Assembly: GCA_963787195.1 (NCBI GenBank)
Contig: CAWBCI010000031.1
Location: 186,001 to 250,000, forward strand
Length of the DNA stretch: 64,000 nucleotides
Source: CAWBCI01 sp963787195
GTDB taxonomy: Bacteria > Bacteroidota > Bacteroidia > Bacteroidales > JAGOPY01
Reading direction: 5' to 3'
Part shown: one piece after another, positions 25,944-34,717 of the stretch
Layout: every line of letters begins with the position of its first letter
Position numbering within the stretch: position 1 is the stretch's first letter
Made by a program: the position numbers and the translations under genes
Notes under the pieces: generated by a model
What the model was told of the DNA's origin: nothing
The model's database searches: none
The model's input: only the letters and a program-made list of their open reading frames with translations

Positions 25944-26396
25944 ATGTCAGAACTATCTCATGTTGACAAGGAAGGCAAGGCCCGCATGGTGGATGTAAGC
26001 CATAAGAAGGACCAGTTGAGAATTGCCATTGCCGGAGGTTTTATCAGTCTGAATGAAGAAACGATCGGCCTGATCCGTGAGAACCAGATGAAAAAAGGGG
26101 ATGTGCTTACAGTCGCCCAGATTGCCGGCATACAGGCCGGAAAGCAAACCTCCGCCCTCATCCCGCTTTGCCATCCCCTTCCTATCACGAAAATTGAAGT
26201 CAGGACAGAGCTAAGAGACAATGGAGTACAGGTGACAGCCGAAAGCCGCTGTGTCGGCCAGACAGGTGTGGAGATGGAAGCTCTTACGGCTGCGTCTGTT
26301 GCGCTTTTAACGGTTTATGATATGTGCAAAGCGGTGGATAAGAGCATGATCATCTCCGAAATCAAACTTATAGAAAAAAGAAAAGAAGACCTTTAA
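25944..26396 (+). CDS. moaC: Cyclic pyranopterin monophosphate synthase MoaC
   Basis: A 150-residue enzyme converting the MoaA product to cyclic pyranopterin monophosphate. The N-terminal MVDVSHKKD block, the KQTSALIPLCHPLPITK active-site region, and the GVEMEALTAASVALLTVYDMCKAVDK helix are all present. Length matches the family (about 160). It is separated from moaA by a 100-bp repeat tract rather than directly coupled. moaD, moaE and mobA are not in the window. Confidence 0.96.
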   Translation: MSELSHVDKEGKARMVDVSHKKDQLRIAIAGGFISLNEETIGLIRENQMKKGDVLTVAQIAGIQAGKQTSALIPLCHPLPITKIEVRTELRDNGVQVTAESRCVGQTGVEMEALTAASVALLTVYDMCKAVDKSMIISEIKLIEKRKEDL

Positions 26397-26448
26397 CAAA
26401 TACATCCGAACATTACCCTGGAAAACTTCTACCCAAAATATAAAACAT

Positions 26449-28437
26449 TTGCGTAATTACCTGCTGACCATACTTTTCTGCCTTAGTTTATCACTCAATG
26501 CCCAGGTGAATACCGCCTTTTTCATGACGGTCGGAAGGAATGCCCTTGCAAAAGGCGACAATGCCACCGCTATCAATAAATTTACAACAGTAGTGAATGT
26601 TGACCCGGATAATTACGAGGCTTATTTCATGCGGGGCATAGCCAAATATAGTCTGGGCGATCTGATAGGGGCCGACAATGATTTCAGCCGCACTATCCAT
26701 ATACATCCTTTGTTTTCCTATGCATATCAATACAGGGGAATTACGCGGGATGGTTTGCAGGATTATTACGAGGCCCTCACCGACCTGGATAAGGCGGCCA
26801 AACTGGACCCTTTCAATTCGGACATCTTTAACAGCCGCGGAGCCGTGAAGATGCATATGAAAAGCTTTGTCTGGGCCCTGAACGACCTGGATTCGGCTAT
26901 CCGGATAAACCCAAGGAATTACCTGGCCTATATGAACCGGGCAGTGGCCCGGTCCTTCCTGAAAGACAAGGATGGCGCCTTGCAGGATTGTAATAAGGCT
27001 GTTCAGTTGAAGCCATACTTAGATGCGGTTTACATGCGCCGCGGGGTGATCCGTTATGACGGGGAAGATTATGCCGGCGCACTAAGTGACTTCGACTATG
27101 CCATCAAACTCAATGATAATAATGCTTATGCATATTTCAACAGGGCCCTGGCACGCTATAACCTGAAAGATACCACCGGGGCAATTGAAGATTATTCGAA
27201 AGTAGTGGAGCTGGACCCATATAATGCATTATCACTCTTTAACAGGGGTATACTAAAAGCCCAGAAACATGATCTTTACGGTGCGCTGGAAGATTATAAT
27301 AAAGTGCTGCTGCTGAATCCAGATAATATCTATACATATTACAACCGTGCCCTGATCCGGCACCAACTGGAAGATTACCGGGGAGCCATTGATGACTATA
27401 CCAAAGCCATAGAGCTCTTCCCCGACTTCGCCGGAGCTTACCTGAACCGCTCCGATGCACGCCGCAAACTGAAAGATGAGAAAGGTGCCTATACGGATTA
27501 TCAGAAGGCCATGAGCATCATCAACAAGATGAACAGCGGAAACCTCGACAGCCTCCTCGTAAAACAATATGCCGATTCATCTTATTTTAATAAGATCATT
27601 CAGTTTGAGGCCGATTTTGAAACTGCTGATAAAGCAGGTGAAAAAGATGGAGGAAGAACGGTTGAACCGGCCCGCTCATTCATGATCCAATATGCTATCA
27701 ATGATCAGACTTACATTGAAAATTCCCGGAATGGCTATTCCCTGCCGAAGCTGGACGACATCAATGAAAATAACCGTTACGGGTTGAAATTCTATATTTC
27801 GGCCAAGGTCGCCGACATGAGTCTGGAGAATGCATATAAACAACTCAAGGAAACCGACAGCCTGCTAAGTATTAACCCGGGGCTGGGAAAGGCGTATTTT
27901 TACAAAGGGATCATCAACAGCATGATCCAGAATTACAATACTGCCATTCAGAACTATGACCGGGCTATAGACCTGGATCCCACGCTCGGACTGGCTTACC
28001 TGAACCGGGCCAATACCCTCTTTGAAATGCTGGAGCATAGTTATACCGACAAGAAATATTCCAACCCGGTGACTATCACCTGGGGAAAAGAGGATGATCT
28101 TCCTTCTGACGGGCATGAGGCCCCTGCCCCACCCGATTATCATAAAGTTTTAGAAGAATATGACCAACTGATTTCCCGTTTCCCCGAGATGGCCTTTGCA
28201 TATTATAACAGGGGAAATTTAAAAATGAGGATGAAGGACTACCAGGGTGCGATCCAGGACTTTAGCCTGGCAATTCAGAAGCAACCTGCCCTCGCTGAAG
28301 CCTACTTCAACCGTGGCCTCACGCTGATCTACCTGAATGAAACAGATTCCGCCTGCCAGGACATGAGCAAAGCCGGTGAACTGGGGATGAGCGAGGCATA
28401 TAAGGTGATTGGTATTTATTGTAAAAAAGGGAATTGA
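26449..28437 (+). CDS. Secreted tetratricopeptide repeat protein
   Basis: A 662-residue protein with a signal peptide (RNYLLTILFCLSLSLNAQ) from a TTG start, with no in-frame ATG near. It is filled with TPR units of 34 residues, at least ten, carrying the A-Y-x-x-R-G and Y-x-x-A-I-x-D-Y/F signatures (for example AYFNRALARYNLKDTTGAIE). A gap of about 120 residues between residues 370 and 490 lacks TPR consensus (contains FMIQYAIND). Repeats resume to the C-terminus. TPR proteins of this kind are protein-interaction scaffolds in the periplasm or outer membrane. The partner is unknown; the moaC neighbour may be coincidental. Confidence 0.85.
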   Translation: MRNYLLTILFCLSLSLNAQVNTAFFMTVGRNALAKGDNATAINKFTTVVNVDPDNYEAYFMRGIAKYSLGDLIGADNDFSRTIHIHPLFSYAYQYRGITRDGLQDYYEALTDLDKAAKLDPFNSDIFNSRGAVKMHMKSFVWALNDLDSAIRINPRNYLAYMNRAVARSFLKDKDGALQDCNKAVQLKPYLDAVYMRRGVIRYDGEDYAGALSDFDYAIKLNDNNAYAYFNRALARYNLKDTTGAIEDYSKVVELDPYNALSLFNRGILKAQKHDLYGALEDYNKVLLLNPDNIYTYYNRALIRHQLEDYRGAIDDYTKAIELFPDFAGAYLNRSDARRKLKDEKGAYTDYQKAMSIINKMNSGNLDSLLVKQYADSSYFNKIIQFEADFETADKAGEKDGGRTVEPARSFMIQYAINDQTYIENSRNGYSLPKLDDINENNRYGLKFYISAKVADMSLENAYKQLKETDSLLSINPGLGKAYFYKGIINSMIQNYNTAIQNYDRAIDLDPTLGLAYLNRANTLFEMLEHSYTDKKYSNPVTITWGKEDDLPSDGHEAPAPPDYHKVLEEYDQLISRFPEMAFAYYNRGNLKMRMKDYQGAIQDFSLAIQKQPALAEAYFNRGLTLIYLNETDSACQDMSKAGELGMSEAYKVIGIYCKKGN

Positions 28438-28471
28438 TTGGGGAAAGACAATCTCTTTTGCTGATATTTTT

Positions 28472-28513
28472 CAACACATAGGCACATAGAACACATAGAT
28501 TCACATAGAAGTT
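28472..28513 (+). repeat. Left terminal inverted repeat: CACATAG array
   Basis: Four CACATAG copies start at 28475, 28483, 28492 and 28502 (spacings 8, 9 and 10). The array ends just outside the stop of the GxxExxY gene and is the inverted partner of 28928-28968. Confidence 0.9.
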
Positions 28514-28927
28514 TTAATCACCTTTTGGTAGTTTAGAATATAGTTCGGTTACCATGGTTTTTTGTCCTTCCTTAAAAATATTCTTACAATAAAAATTCAG
28601 CAATATACCTTTAGGCTTTTCTAAAAGTTTCAGATAAGTTAATAATTGTGCTTCATGAACTGGCAGTAAAATTTCTACAGTCTTTATTTCGATAACAATC
28701 AAATCATTGACCATCAGATCAAATCTCAAATCATAATCCAGATATATCCCTTTGAACTTCAATGGTACTTTTTGTTGGTTAACTACATTGAATCCCTGCG
28801 ATTTTAACAGGTGGATCAAACACTTTTCATAGGCGCTTTCCAGTAATCCGGGTCCCAATTCTCTGTGCAATTCGATTGCTGCTCCGATAATTTTGTAAGA
28901 AAGGCAATCAATATATCTTTGTGTCAT
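28514..28927 (-). CDS. GxxExxY family protein (PDDEXK_3 nuclease-fold)
   Basis: A 137-residue protein of the GxxExxY family, named for GLLESAY (about residues 27-33), preceded by GAAIELHRELGPG. The C-terminal half has FDLMVND and VIEIKT, which match the D and E-x-K of a PD-(D/E)XK nuclease core, followed by HEAQLLTYLKLL with the conserved glutamine. The family's function is unknown; nuclease activity is inferred from the fold. The gene fills the interval between two inverted CACATAG arrays almost exactly. Its strand is opposite to both neighbours, indicating an inserted unit between the TPR gene and the MOSC-MogA gene. Confidence 0.9.
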   Translation of the reverse strand: MTQRYIDCLSYKIIGAAIELHRELGPGLLESAYEKCLIHLLKSQGFNVVNQQKVPLKFKGIYLDYDLRFDLMVNDLIVIEIKTVEILLPVHEAQLLTYLKLLEKPKGILLNFYCKNIFKEGQKTMVTELYSKLPKGD

Positions 28928-28968
28928 AATCTATGTGTATTTCTATGTGCTCTATGTGACTATGTGTT
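28928..28968 (-). repeat. Right terminal inverted repeat: CACATAG array
   Basis: CTATGTG copies start at 28931, 28943, 28952 and 28960. Read from the outside inward the spacings are 8, 9 and 12, mirroring 8, 9 and 10 on the left. Confidence 0.9.
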
Positions 28969-29107
28969 AAAAAAAAGTTAGCGATAAATTGTTTATCCAT
29001 TATTTTAAAGTTTATACCTGTCGGAAATAAAAAAAATTTTAAAAAGCTATGTCTCCTATCCCAAATCACCTAATAAAATCCCCCTACTTTTCTCCCCGAA
29101 AAAACCC

Positions 29108-29115
29108 TAACTTTG
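29108..29115 (+). promoter_or_regulatory. Bacteroidota -7 box (TAACTTTG) for the MOSC-MogA gene
   Basis: TAACTTTG fits TAnnTTTG about 93 bp upstream of the ATG at 29208. Confidence 0.45.
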
Positions 29116-29207
29116 CATCCCCATTCAGGAAAGTATGAGAATATTTATTTTTTATTTTGAAGAAGAATGAAATACCTGGCCTCTCCTGCTAATCAACATA
29201 ATAACAA

Positions 29208-30140
29208 ATGAGTACCATAAAAATATTATCCGTCAACATCTCCGAAAAGAAAGGCACTATCAAAAAGCCTGTCCCGGCCATCACCCTCGACGAACAGGGA
29301 GTTCAGCAGGATGCCCATGCAGGCTTCTGGCACCGCCAGGTGAGCCTCCTGGGGAAGGACAGCATCGACAAATTCTCAGCCGAAGCAAAACGGACGATCA
29401 ATTTCGGGGAGTTTGCCGAAAACCTCACTACCGAAGGGGTGACCCTGTACAAAACCCACCCTCTCGACCGTTTCATGAATGATACCGTGGAACTGGAAGT
29501 TACCCAGATAGGAAAAAAATGCCATGGCGACAACTGCGCTATTTTCCGCGAAGTCGGTAATTGCGTGATGCCCAAAGAAGGCATTTTTGCAAGAGTAATC
29601 CGGAAGGGAGAAGTGAAAGCGGGAGATGATCTGAAATATGTCCCGAAAGTTTACAAAGTGCTGGTCATAACCCTGAGCGACCGGGCCAGCGCCGGTATTT
29701 ATGAAGACCGCAGCGGTCCCCGCGTGAAGGAACTCTGTGAAGAATATTTTAAAGAGCAGGGATGGGAAAACAAGATCACTAATATCGTCATTCCCGATAA
29801 GGCTGAAACGCTGAAATCCCTTCTGGAAGAAAGCATTCAACGTGAAGACGATATTATCATAACAACCGGAGGAACAGGCATAGGTCCCCGCGATATTACA
29901 CCCGAGGTGGTCCGGAGTATAATGGATAAAGAGATCCCCGGCATCATGGACCTGATCCGGATGAAGTATGGCCAGGAGAAACCCAATGCCTTGCTCAGCC
30001 GAAGCGTGGCAGGCGTTGCGGGTAAAACACTTATTTACGCACTCCCGGGAAGCGTGAAAGCGGTGAATGAATATATGGCTGAGATCCATCGCAGTCTCCG
30101 CCATACAATCTATATGTTACACGGCCTGGATCTGCACTGA
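29208..30140 (+). CDS. MOSC domain / MogA-type molybdopterin adenylyltransferase fusion
   Basis: A 310-residue protein of two parts. Residues about 1-140 form a MOSC domain (HAGFWHRQVSLLG, GEFAENLTTEGV, LEVTQIGKKCHG with the cysteine that binds sulfur or cofactor). Residues about 148-305 form a MogA/MoaB domain (VLVITLSDRASAGIYEDRSGP, TTGGTGIGPRDITPE, LPGSVKAVNEY) that adenylylates molybdopterin before MoeA acts. The fusion fits the nearby moeA, moaA and moaC and links cofactor assembly with its sulfuration or hand-over. No frameshift seen. Confidence 0.93.
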   Translation: MSTIKILSVNISEKKGTIKKPVPAITLDEQGVQQDAHAGFWHRQVSLLGKDSIDKFSAEAKRTINFGEFAENLTTEGVTLYKTHPLDRFMNDTVELEVTQIGKKCHGDNCAIFREVGNCVMPKEGIFARVIRKGEVKAGDDLKYVPKVYKVLVITLSDRASAGIYEDRSGPRVKELCEEYFKEQGWENKITNIVIPDKAETLKSLLEESIQREDDIIITTGGTGIGPRDITPEVVRSIMDKEIPGIMDLIRMKYGQEKPNALLSRSVAGVAGKTLIYALPGSVKAVNEYMAEIHRSLRHTIYMLHGLDLH

Positions 30141-30161
30141 TCCGGAAAAAAATCAATTATC

Positions 30162-30724
30162 ATGCTCATACCAAGAGAAAAGGCTATCGAACTCTTACAT
30201 CAGTATATCAAAAACGAGCGTATGATAAACCACAGCCTTGCTTCAGAAGTTGTGATGCGGGCCCTGGCCAAACATTTGGGGAGAAATGAAAAACAATGGG
30301 CCCTGGCAGGACTGCTTCACGACCTGGATGTGGAAATCACCAATGCTGATCCGAAAACACATGGCCTTGAAACTGCCCGCATCCTTAACAGAGATGGGAA
30401 TTGATCGCTGAAGTGGTCGATGCCATCAAGATGCATAATGAAGAAGCCACAGGCCTGGACCGGACCACCGAATTCCAGCATGCCCTGGCTGCCGGGGAAA
30501 CCATCACCGGCCTTATTACAGCCACAGCCCTGGTTTATCCTGATAAAAAACTTTCGAGCGTGAAAACCAAATCCATCACCAAAAGAATGAAGGAAAAAGC
30601 CTTTGCCGCCTCGGTGAGCCGTGAGAATATCATGGAATGTGAATTGATTGGAATCCCCCTTCCGGAATTTGCGACCCTCAGTCTGGCCGCCATGACCGGG
30701 ATTAGTGAAGAACTTGGTCTCTAA
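30162..30724 (+). pseudogene. HD-domain phosphohydrolase, two +1 frameshifts
   Basis: The first frame reads to a stop at 30402-30404 and the second frame resumes at about 30401. Removing A30390 and C30406 gives a continuous 186-residue protein in which ARILN is followed by EMGIDAEVVDAIKMHN, the family sequence. HD motif: ALAGLLHDLDVE (metal-binding HD at about residue 50). A single-base deletion between the frames would also restore translation, but would give NRDGNLIAEVV, a poorer match to family. It lies 21 bp after the MOSC-MogA gene on the same strand. The substrate is unknown. Confidence 0.78.
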
Positions 30725-30808
30725 TTAAAGCATTACAGCGCTTTATTTTTCAACAATTCATAGTTAAGAAATCCAAATCTTTAAGCGGGGATAAAATGAA
30801 ACTTAAAC

Positions 30809-30816
30809 TACCTTTG
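30809..30816 (+). promoter_or_regulatory. Bacteroidota -7 box (TACCTTTG) for the FtsB/DivIC-like gene
   Basis: TACCTTTG fits TAnnTTTG, 21 bp before the ATG at 30838. It lies inside the longer frame from 30796 and so supports the later start. Confidence 0.5.
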
Positions 30817-30837
30817 AAAGCGGTAAGGAATCAACTT

Positions 30838-31161
30838 ATGTTTTACAAGATATTAAAGGTCATACGGAATAAATATTTCATTGCTTTTACCAGCTTCCTG
30901 ATATGGATACTGTTTTTCGATAATTACAACCTAATCAAACAGTACGAATACCGCCGTGAGCTGAAGGAAGTGACCCAGCAGAAGGAGTTTTACCTGAGCG
31001 ATATAGCTAAGGACCAGAAATCCCTGCACGAGCTTATGACCAATGATGAAACCCTTGAGAAGTTCGCCCGGGAAAAATACCTCATGAAAAGGGATAATGA
31101 AGATGTGTACGTGGTAATGGTTCAGGATAGCAGCGGAGCTATAAAGGATCCACGTCAGTAA
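30838..31161 (+). CDS. FtsB/DivIC-like septum formation initiator
   Basis: A 107-residue single-pass membrane protein. A cytoplasmic lead (MFYKILKVIRNKY), one transmembrane helix (FIAFTSFLIWILFFDNY), then a periplasmic coiled coil (LKEVTQQKEFYLSDIAKDQK) and the conserved EKFAREKYLMKRDNEDVYV tail characterise Bacteroidota DivIC/FtsB. It is expected to recruit FtsL and FtsQ to the division site. The 3' end overlaps the convergent priA gene by 23 bp. Confidence 0.87.
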   Translation: MFYKILKVIRNKYFIAFTSFLIWILFFDNYNLIKQYEYRRELKEVTQQKEFYLSDIAKDQKSLHELMTNDETLEKFAREKYLMKRDNEDVYVVMVQDSSGAIKDPRQ

Positions 31162-33629
31162 TCACTCTCACCGACTGATAATCCCGGATTTTCTGAAATT
31201 CGATCAATCTTGCTGCGAGTTTTTCCTTCACTGATACAAGTTTTGCATTCCTCTCTATCTTAACCAGAATATCTTTAATATAATGATCCTTAATCCTTGA
31301 TACCAGGGGATACTCAGGACCCAGAACCCTTTTCCCGAAATAAGTCCGCAGGTCTTTGGCCAGGGCTGCCGCTGCATGGTTCAGCAAATCGTAATCCTTA
31401 TGTTTGAGTTTCAGGATGATCAGCCGGTAATATGGCGGGTAATGGAATTTCAGACGGTCGGCCACCTGCCTGCGGAACATCCCGTCGTAATCATTGTTGA
31501 TAACCTGACGGATCACCGGGTGATTGGGATTATAAGTCTGTATCACCACCCTCCCCCGCTTCGACTTCCGGCCCGCCCGGCCTGAAACCTGGGCCATGAG
31601 CTGGAAACTTCTTTCATAAGAACGAAAATCCGGGAAATGTATCATATTGTCGGCATTCAGTATCCCGACCACACTCACATTATCAAAGTCCAGCCCTTTC
31701 GTCACCATCTGTGTGCCAACGAGTATATCTATTTTCCTCTCCTCAAATTCAGAAATGATTTTATGATGGGAATTTTTTGTCCGGGTCGAATCCAGGTCCA
31801 TGCGGCGGATATGATGTTCCGGATATATCAGTTCAAGTTCTTCTTCTATCTTCTCTGTCCCAAAACCTTTCATTACTATTCGTGTATTCCCACATTCAGG
31901 GCATTTTGGGGGAATAGGAATGGAATATCCGCAGTAATGGCATTTGGCCTTGTGTTCGGCTTTATGATAAGTAAGGGAGATATCGCAATGTTTGCATTGC
32001 GGGATCCAGTTGCATACATCACATTCGAGGTGCAGGGAAAAGCCCCGGCGGTTCTGGAAGAGTATGATCTGTTCCTTGTTTTCGAGGGCCCTGTTCATCT
32101 CCTCCATCAGCACTGACGAAAAAATTGAACGGAGAGTTTTCCGACGGCTTTCCTCCTTCATGTTTGCTATCAGTATCTCCGGCATCTGTATCCCCCCGAA
32201 ACGCTCCGACATCTCCACCAGACCATACTTTCCTGAAAGGGTATTATAATAGCTTTCCACAGCCGGTGTAGCTGATCCGAGGACGGTTTTAGCGCCGTGT
32301 ATACCAGCAAGGTAGATAGCTGAATCTCTTGCATTATATCTCGGTGCGGGATCATATTGTTTATAGGAAGAATCATGTTCCTCGTCGACGATCACCAGGC
32401 CTAAATCCGAATACGGCAGGAAAAGGGCCGAACGCGCTCCAAGCATAACCCGGAAGCGTTTGCTTTCGTCATTCCCTTTTCCGTTCAGGGTCTGGTACCA
32501 GATTTCAGCCCTTTCATTTTCGTTATACCTGGAATGATATATCCCAACCTGATCTCCGAAATACTTCCGGAGCCGGTTAATGATCTGGGATGTCAAGGCT
32601 ATTTCAGGCAGCAGATAAAGGACCTGTTTTCCATTTTCCAGGGCTTCGGCTATAAGCTTAATATAAATCTCGGTCTTACCGCTGGAAGTGATCCCATGCA
32701 GCAAAACCACATCTTTCTCTTTAAAATGTTCTGTGATAGCATCATGAGCGCTTTGCTGATGTTCGCTCAAAAGGATATCATCCGGATGAGCAAGAGCGCC
32801 CGCTATATCAAAATGGCTGGCTTCCTTCTCATAAATCTCAAAAATGCCCTTTTCAACCAAAGCTTTTAGAGCTTCCGGAGAGCCATCCACACTTTTTAAT
32901 AATTGTTGCCGGCTAACTTCAGCTTTTTTATCCAGAAGATTGCGGGAAAGGTTAATATAGGAAATGATTAACTGTAACTGACGAAAAGCCCTTTTACCCA
33001 GATCATCGAATAATTTCCTGATTGCTTCTTCATCTTCCGCATAAAGCCTTGAGAAACGAACATAGGTCTGTTTCTTAGGACGATAGCCCTGCTGAAGTTT
33101 TTCCTCCACTTCTGCAATGCCTTTTTCGATAAGATTTTTTACCAGGGGAATGACCTTCTGAAGCTCAGCAATATGTGCAATCATACTGATGCTGAGTTTT
33201 TTCTGATGAGTCAGCGCTTCCACCACCATCTGTTCCCTCTCGTTAAGGGCAGCCGGATCAATGACAGCTTCGGGCTTCAGACAGATAAGAGTTTCGCTTG
33301 TAAGTTTCAATCCGCCGGGGAGGGCCGCATTCATAACTTCTCCGGGCGTACAGAGATAGTATTCCGACATCCATTTCCAGAGCCTGAATTGCTTTTCATT
33401 GACCAGGGGAAAATCATCCAGAACCGAGAGAATATCTTTGGCCTGGTAAGCCAGTGGGGGATTTTCATGGGTCCTTAACTACAAGTGCAGTATAAACTTT
33501 CTTTTTGCCAAATTGCACTACAACTCTTTTACCGGCCGTCAATCCGGCAGTAAGCTCTTCCGGCACACTGTAGGTAAAGTAACCGGGCAGTGGCAGAGGT
33601 AATAAAACATCGGCAAAAGTAATTGGCAT
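31139..33629 (-). CDS. priA: Primosomal protein N' (PriA helicase), one frameshift near 5' end
   Basis: The full gene starts at the ATG at 33629 (MPITFADVLLPLPLPGYFTY). After 54 codons it meets a stop at 33465-33467. The long frame resumes upstream of 33370. Removing one base in the GGG at 33469-33471 joins VVKD to HENPPLAYQAKDILSVL and gives 829 residues, the usual length. Helicase motifs: LLHGITSSGKTEIY (Walker A), VIVDEEHDSSYKQYDP (Walker B), SATPAVES. The zinc-binding cysteines lie in CDVCNWIPQCKHCDIS and KCHYCGYSIPIPPKCPECG, followed by VGTQMVTKGLDFD and the SGRAGR motif. PriA restarts replication at stalled forks. Confidence 0.92.
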
Positions 33630-33666
33630 AAAATCTTAATTATTACAAGCTGAGTGGTCCCAGGCC

Positions 33667-34647
33667 TTAGATCGACAGGACTTCCGCAATATGCAGCAGG
33701 TCCATATTCATCATCTGGTGTTGTTTGATGGATTTCGCGAAAGGTGTAAAAACAATTTTCCGGTTCCGGGATCCAACCATCATACTTTTCTTCCCATCCA
33801 GCAATGCTTTCACTGCATGATAACCCATTTCGCTTGCAAGGACCCTGTCGGATGAAGACGGAGATCCCCCCCTTTGTATATGGCCAAGTATGGAAACCCT
33901 GGTCTCAAACTCCGGAAAATTCTTTCTGATTATTTTGGAAACTTCTATTGCTCCTCCCGAGTCATCCCCTTCGGAGACTATAATGATGCCGGAAGTTTTA
34001 TTCCGGCTATAGTCATTTCTGAGTTTATCAATCAACTCATTCACATAGGTAATGCTCTCGGGGATAAGTATTTTTTCGGCTCCGGTTGCCAGGCCGCTTC
34101 GCAGCGCAATAAATCCGGCATCCCGGCCCATCACCTCTATAATAAAAATACGGTCGTGGGAGCTGGCCGTGTCGCGTATCTTATCGACAGCCTCCACGAC
34201 AGTATTAACTGCTGTGTCGAAACCTATTGTATAATCGGTTCCATAAAGGTCATTGTCGATAGTGCCGGGCAAACCCATGATGGGATAATTGAATTCCTTA
34301 TCAAAGATGCCGGCGCCGGTAAAGGTTCCATCCCCGCCAATTACTATCAGTGCGTCGATCTGATTGCTAATTAAATTATCATAGGCTTTCTTGCGGCCTT
34401 CTTTTGTACGGAACTCTTCGCTCCGGGCTGTCTTCAGAATTGTTCCACCCCTTTGAATTATATTAGAAACTGATCGGCTATGCATAGCTTCCATCATATT
34501 ATGGATCAGGCCGTGATATCCCTTCAGAATACCGACCACTTCCCGGTTATAATAGATCCCGGTTCGGACCACAGCCCGGATAGCAGCATTCATTCCGGGA
34601 GCATCGCCACCGGATGTAAGCACTCCAATCCTTTTTATACTTGTCAT
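33667..34647 (-). CDS. pfkA: ATP-dependent 6-phosphofructokinase
   Basis: A 326-residue glycolytic enzyme phosphorylating fructose 6-phosphate. The N-terminal SGGDAPGMNAAIRAVVR binds ATP, GGDGTFTGA is the nucleotide loop, and PGTIDNDLYGTDYTIGFDTA carries the catalytic aspartate. IEVMGRDAGFIAL and GHIQRGGSPS are effector and substrate motifs. Glycine in the GGDG motif (not aspartate) indicates ATP rather than pyrophosphate as donor. The start at 34647 is supported by a -7 box that overlaps the longer frame's start. Confidence 0.96.
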   Translation of the reverse strand: MTSIKRIGVLTSGGDAPGMNAAIRAVVRTGIYYNREVVGILKGYHGLIHNMMEAMHSRSVSNIIQRGGTILKTARSEEFRTKEGRKKAYDNLISNQIDALIVIGGDGTFTGAGIFDKEFNYPIMGLPGTIDNDLYGTDYTIGFDTAVNTVVEAVDKIRDTASSHDRIFIIEVMGRDAGFIALRSGLATGAEKILIPESITYVNELIDKLRNDYSRNKTSGIIIVSEGDDSGGAIEVSKIIRKNFPEFETRVSILGHIQRGGSPSSSDRVLASEMGYHAVKALLDGKKSMMVGSRNRKIVFTPFAKSIKQHQMMNMDLLHIAEVLSI

Positions 34648-34668
34648 ATTCTCAATTGAATTAGGCCG

Positions 34669-34676
34669 CAAAATTA
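34669..34676 (-). promoter_or_regulatory. Bacteroidota -7 box (TAATTTTG) for pfkA
   Basis: Minus-strand TAATTTTG fits TAnnTTTG, 21 bp before the ATG at 34647. It overlaps a TTG at 34671 that would otherwise extend the gene. Confidence 0.55.
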
Positions 34677-34717
34677 GTCAAAATCAGGGAGCGAAGAATG
34701 TAAAATTTTGATGCGTC

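Noticed and set aside
29000..29207. Molybdenum cofactor riboswitch upstream of the MOSC-MogA gene
   Set aside because: No recognisable conserved stem-loop set of a Moco riboswitch could be identified by eye; the -7 box explains the region.
28440..29207. Insertion sequence around the GxxExxY gene
   Set aside because: No transposase, and no clear target-site duplication could be seen; described instead as a gene with inverted arrays.
17726..30724. Programmed +1 frameshifting as the cause of the paired sites
   Set aside because: No shared slippery sequence or stop-codon context was found at the six sites, so indels or errors are simpler; retained only as a possibility to test.
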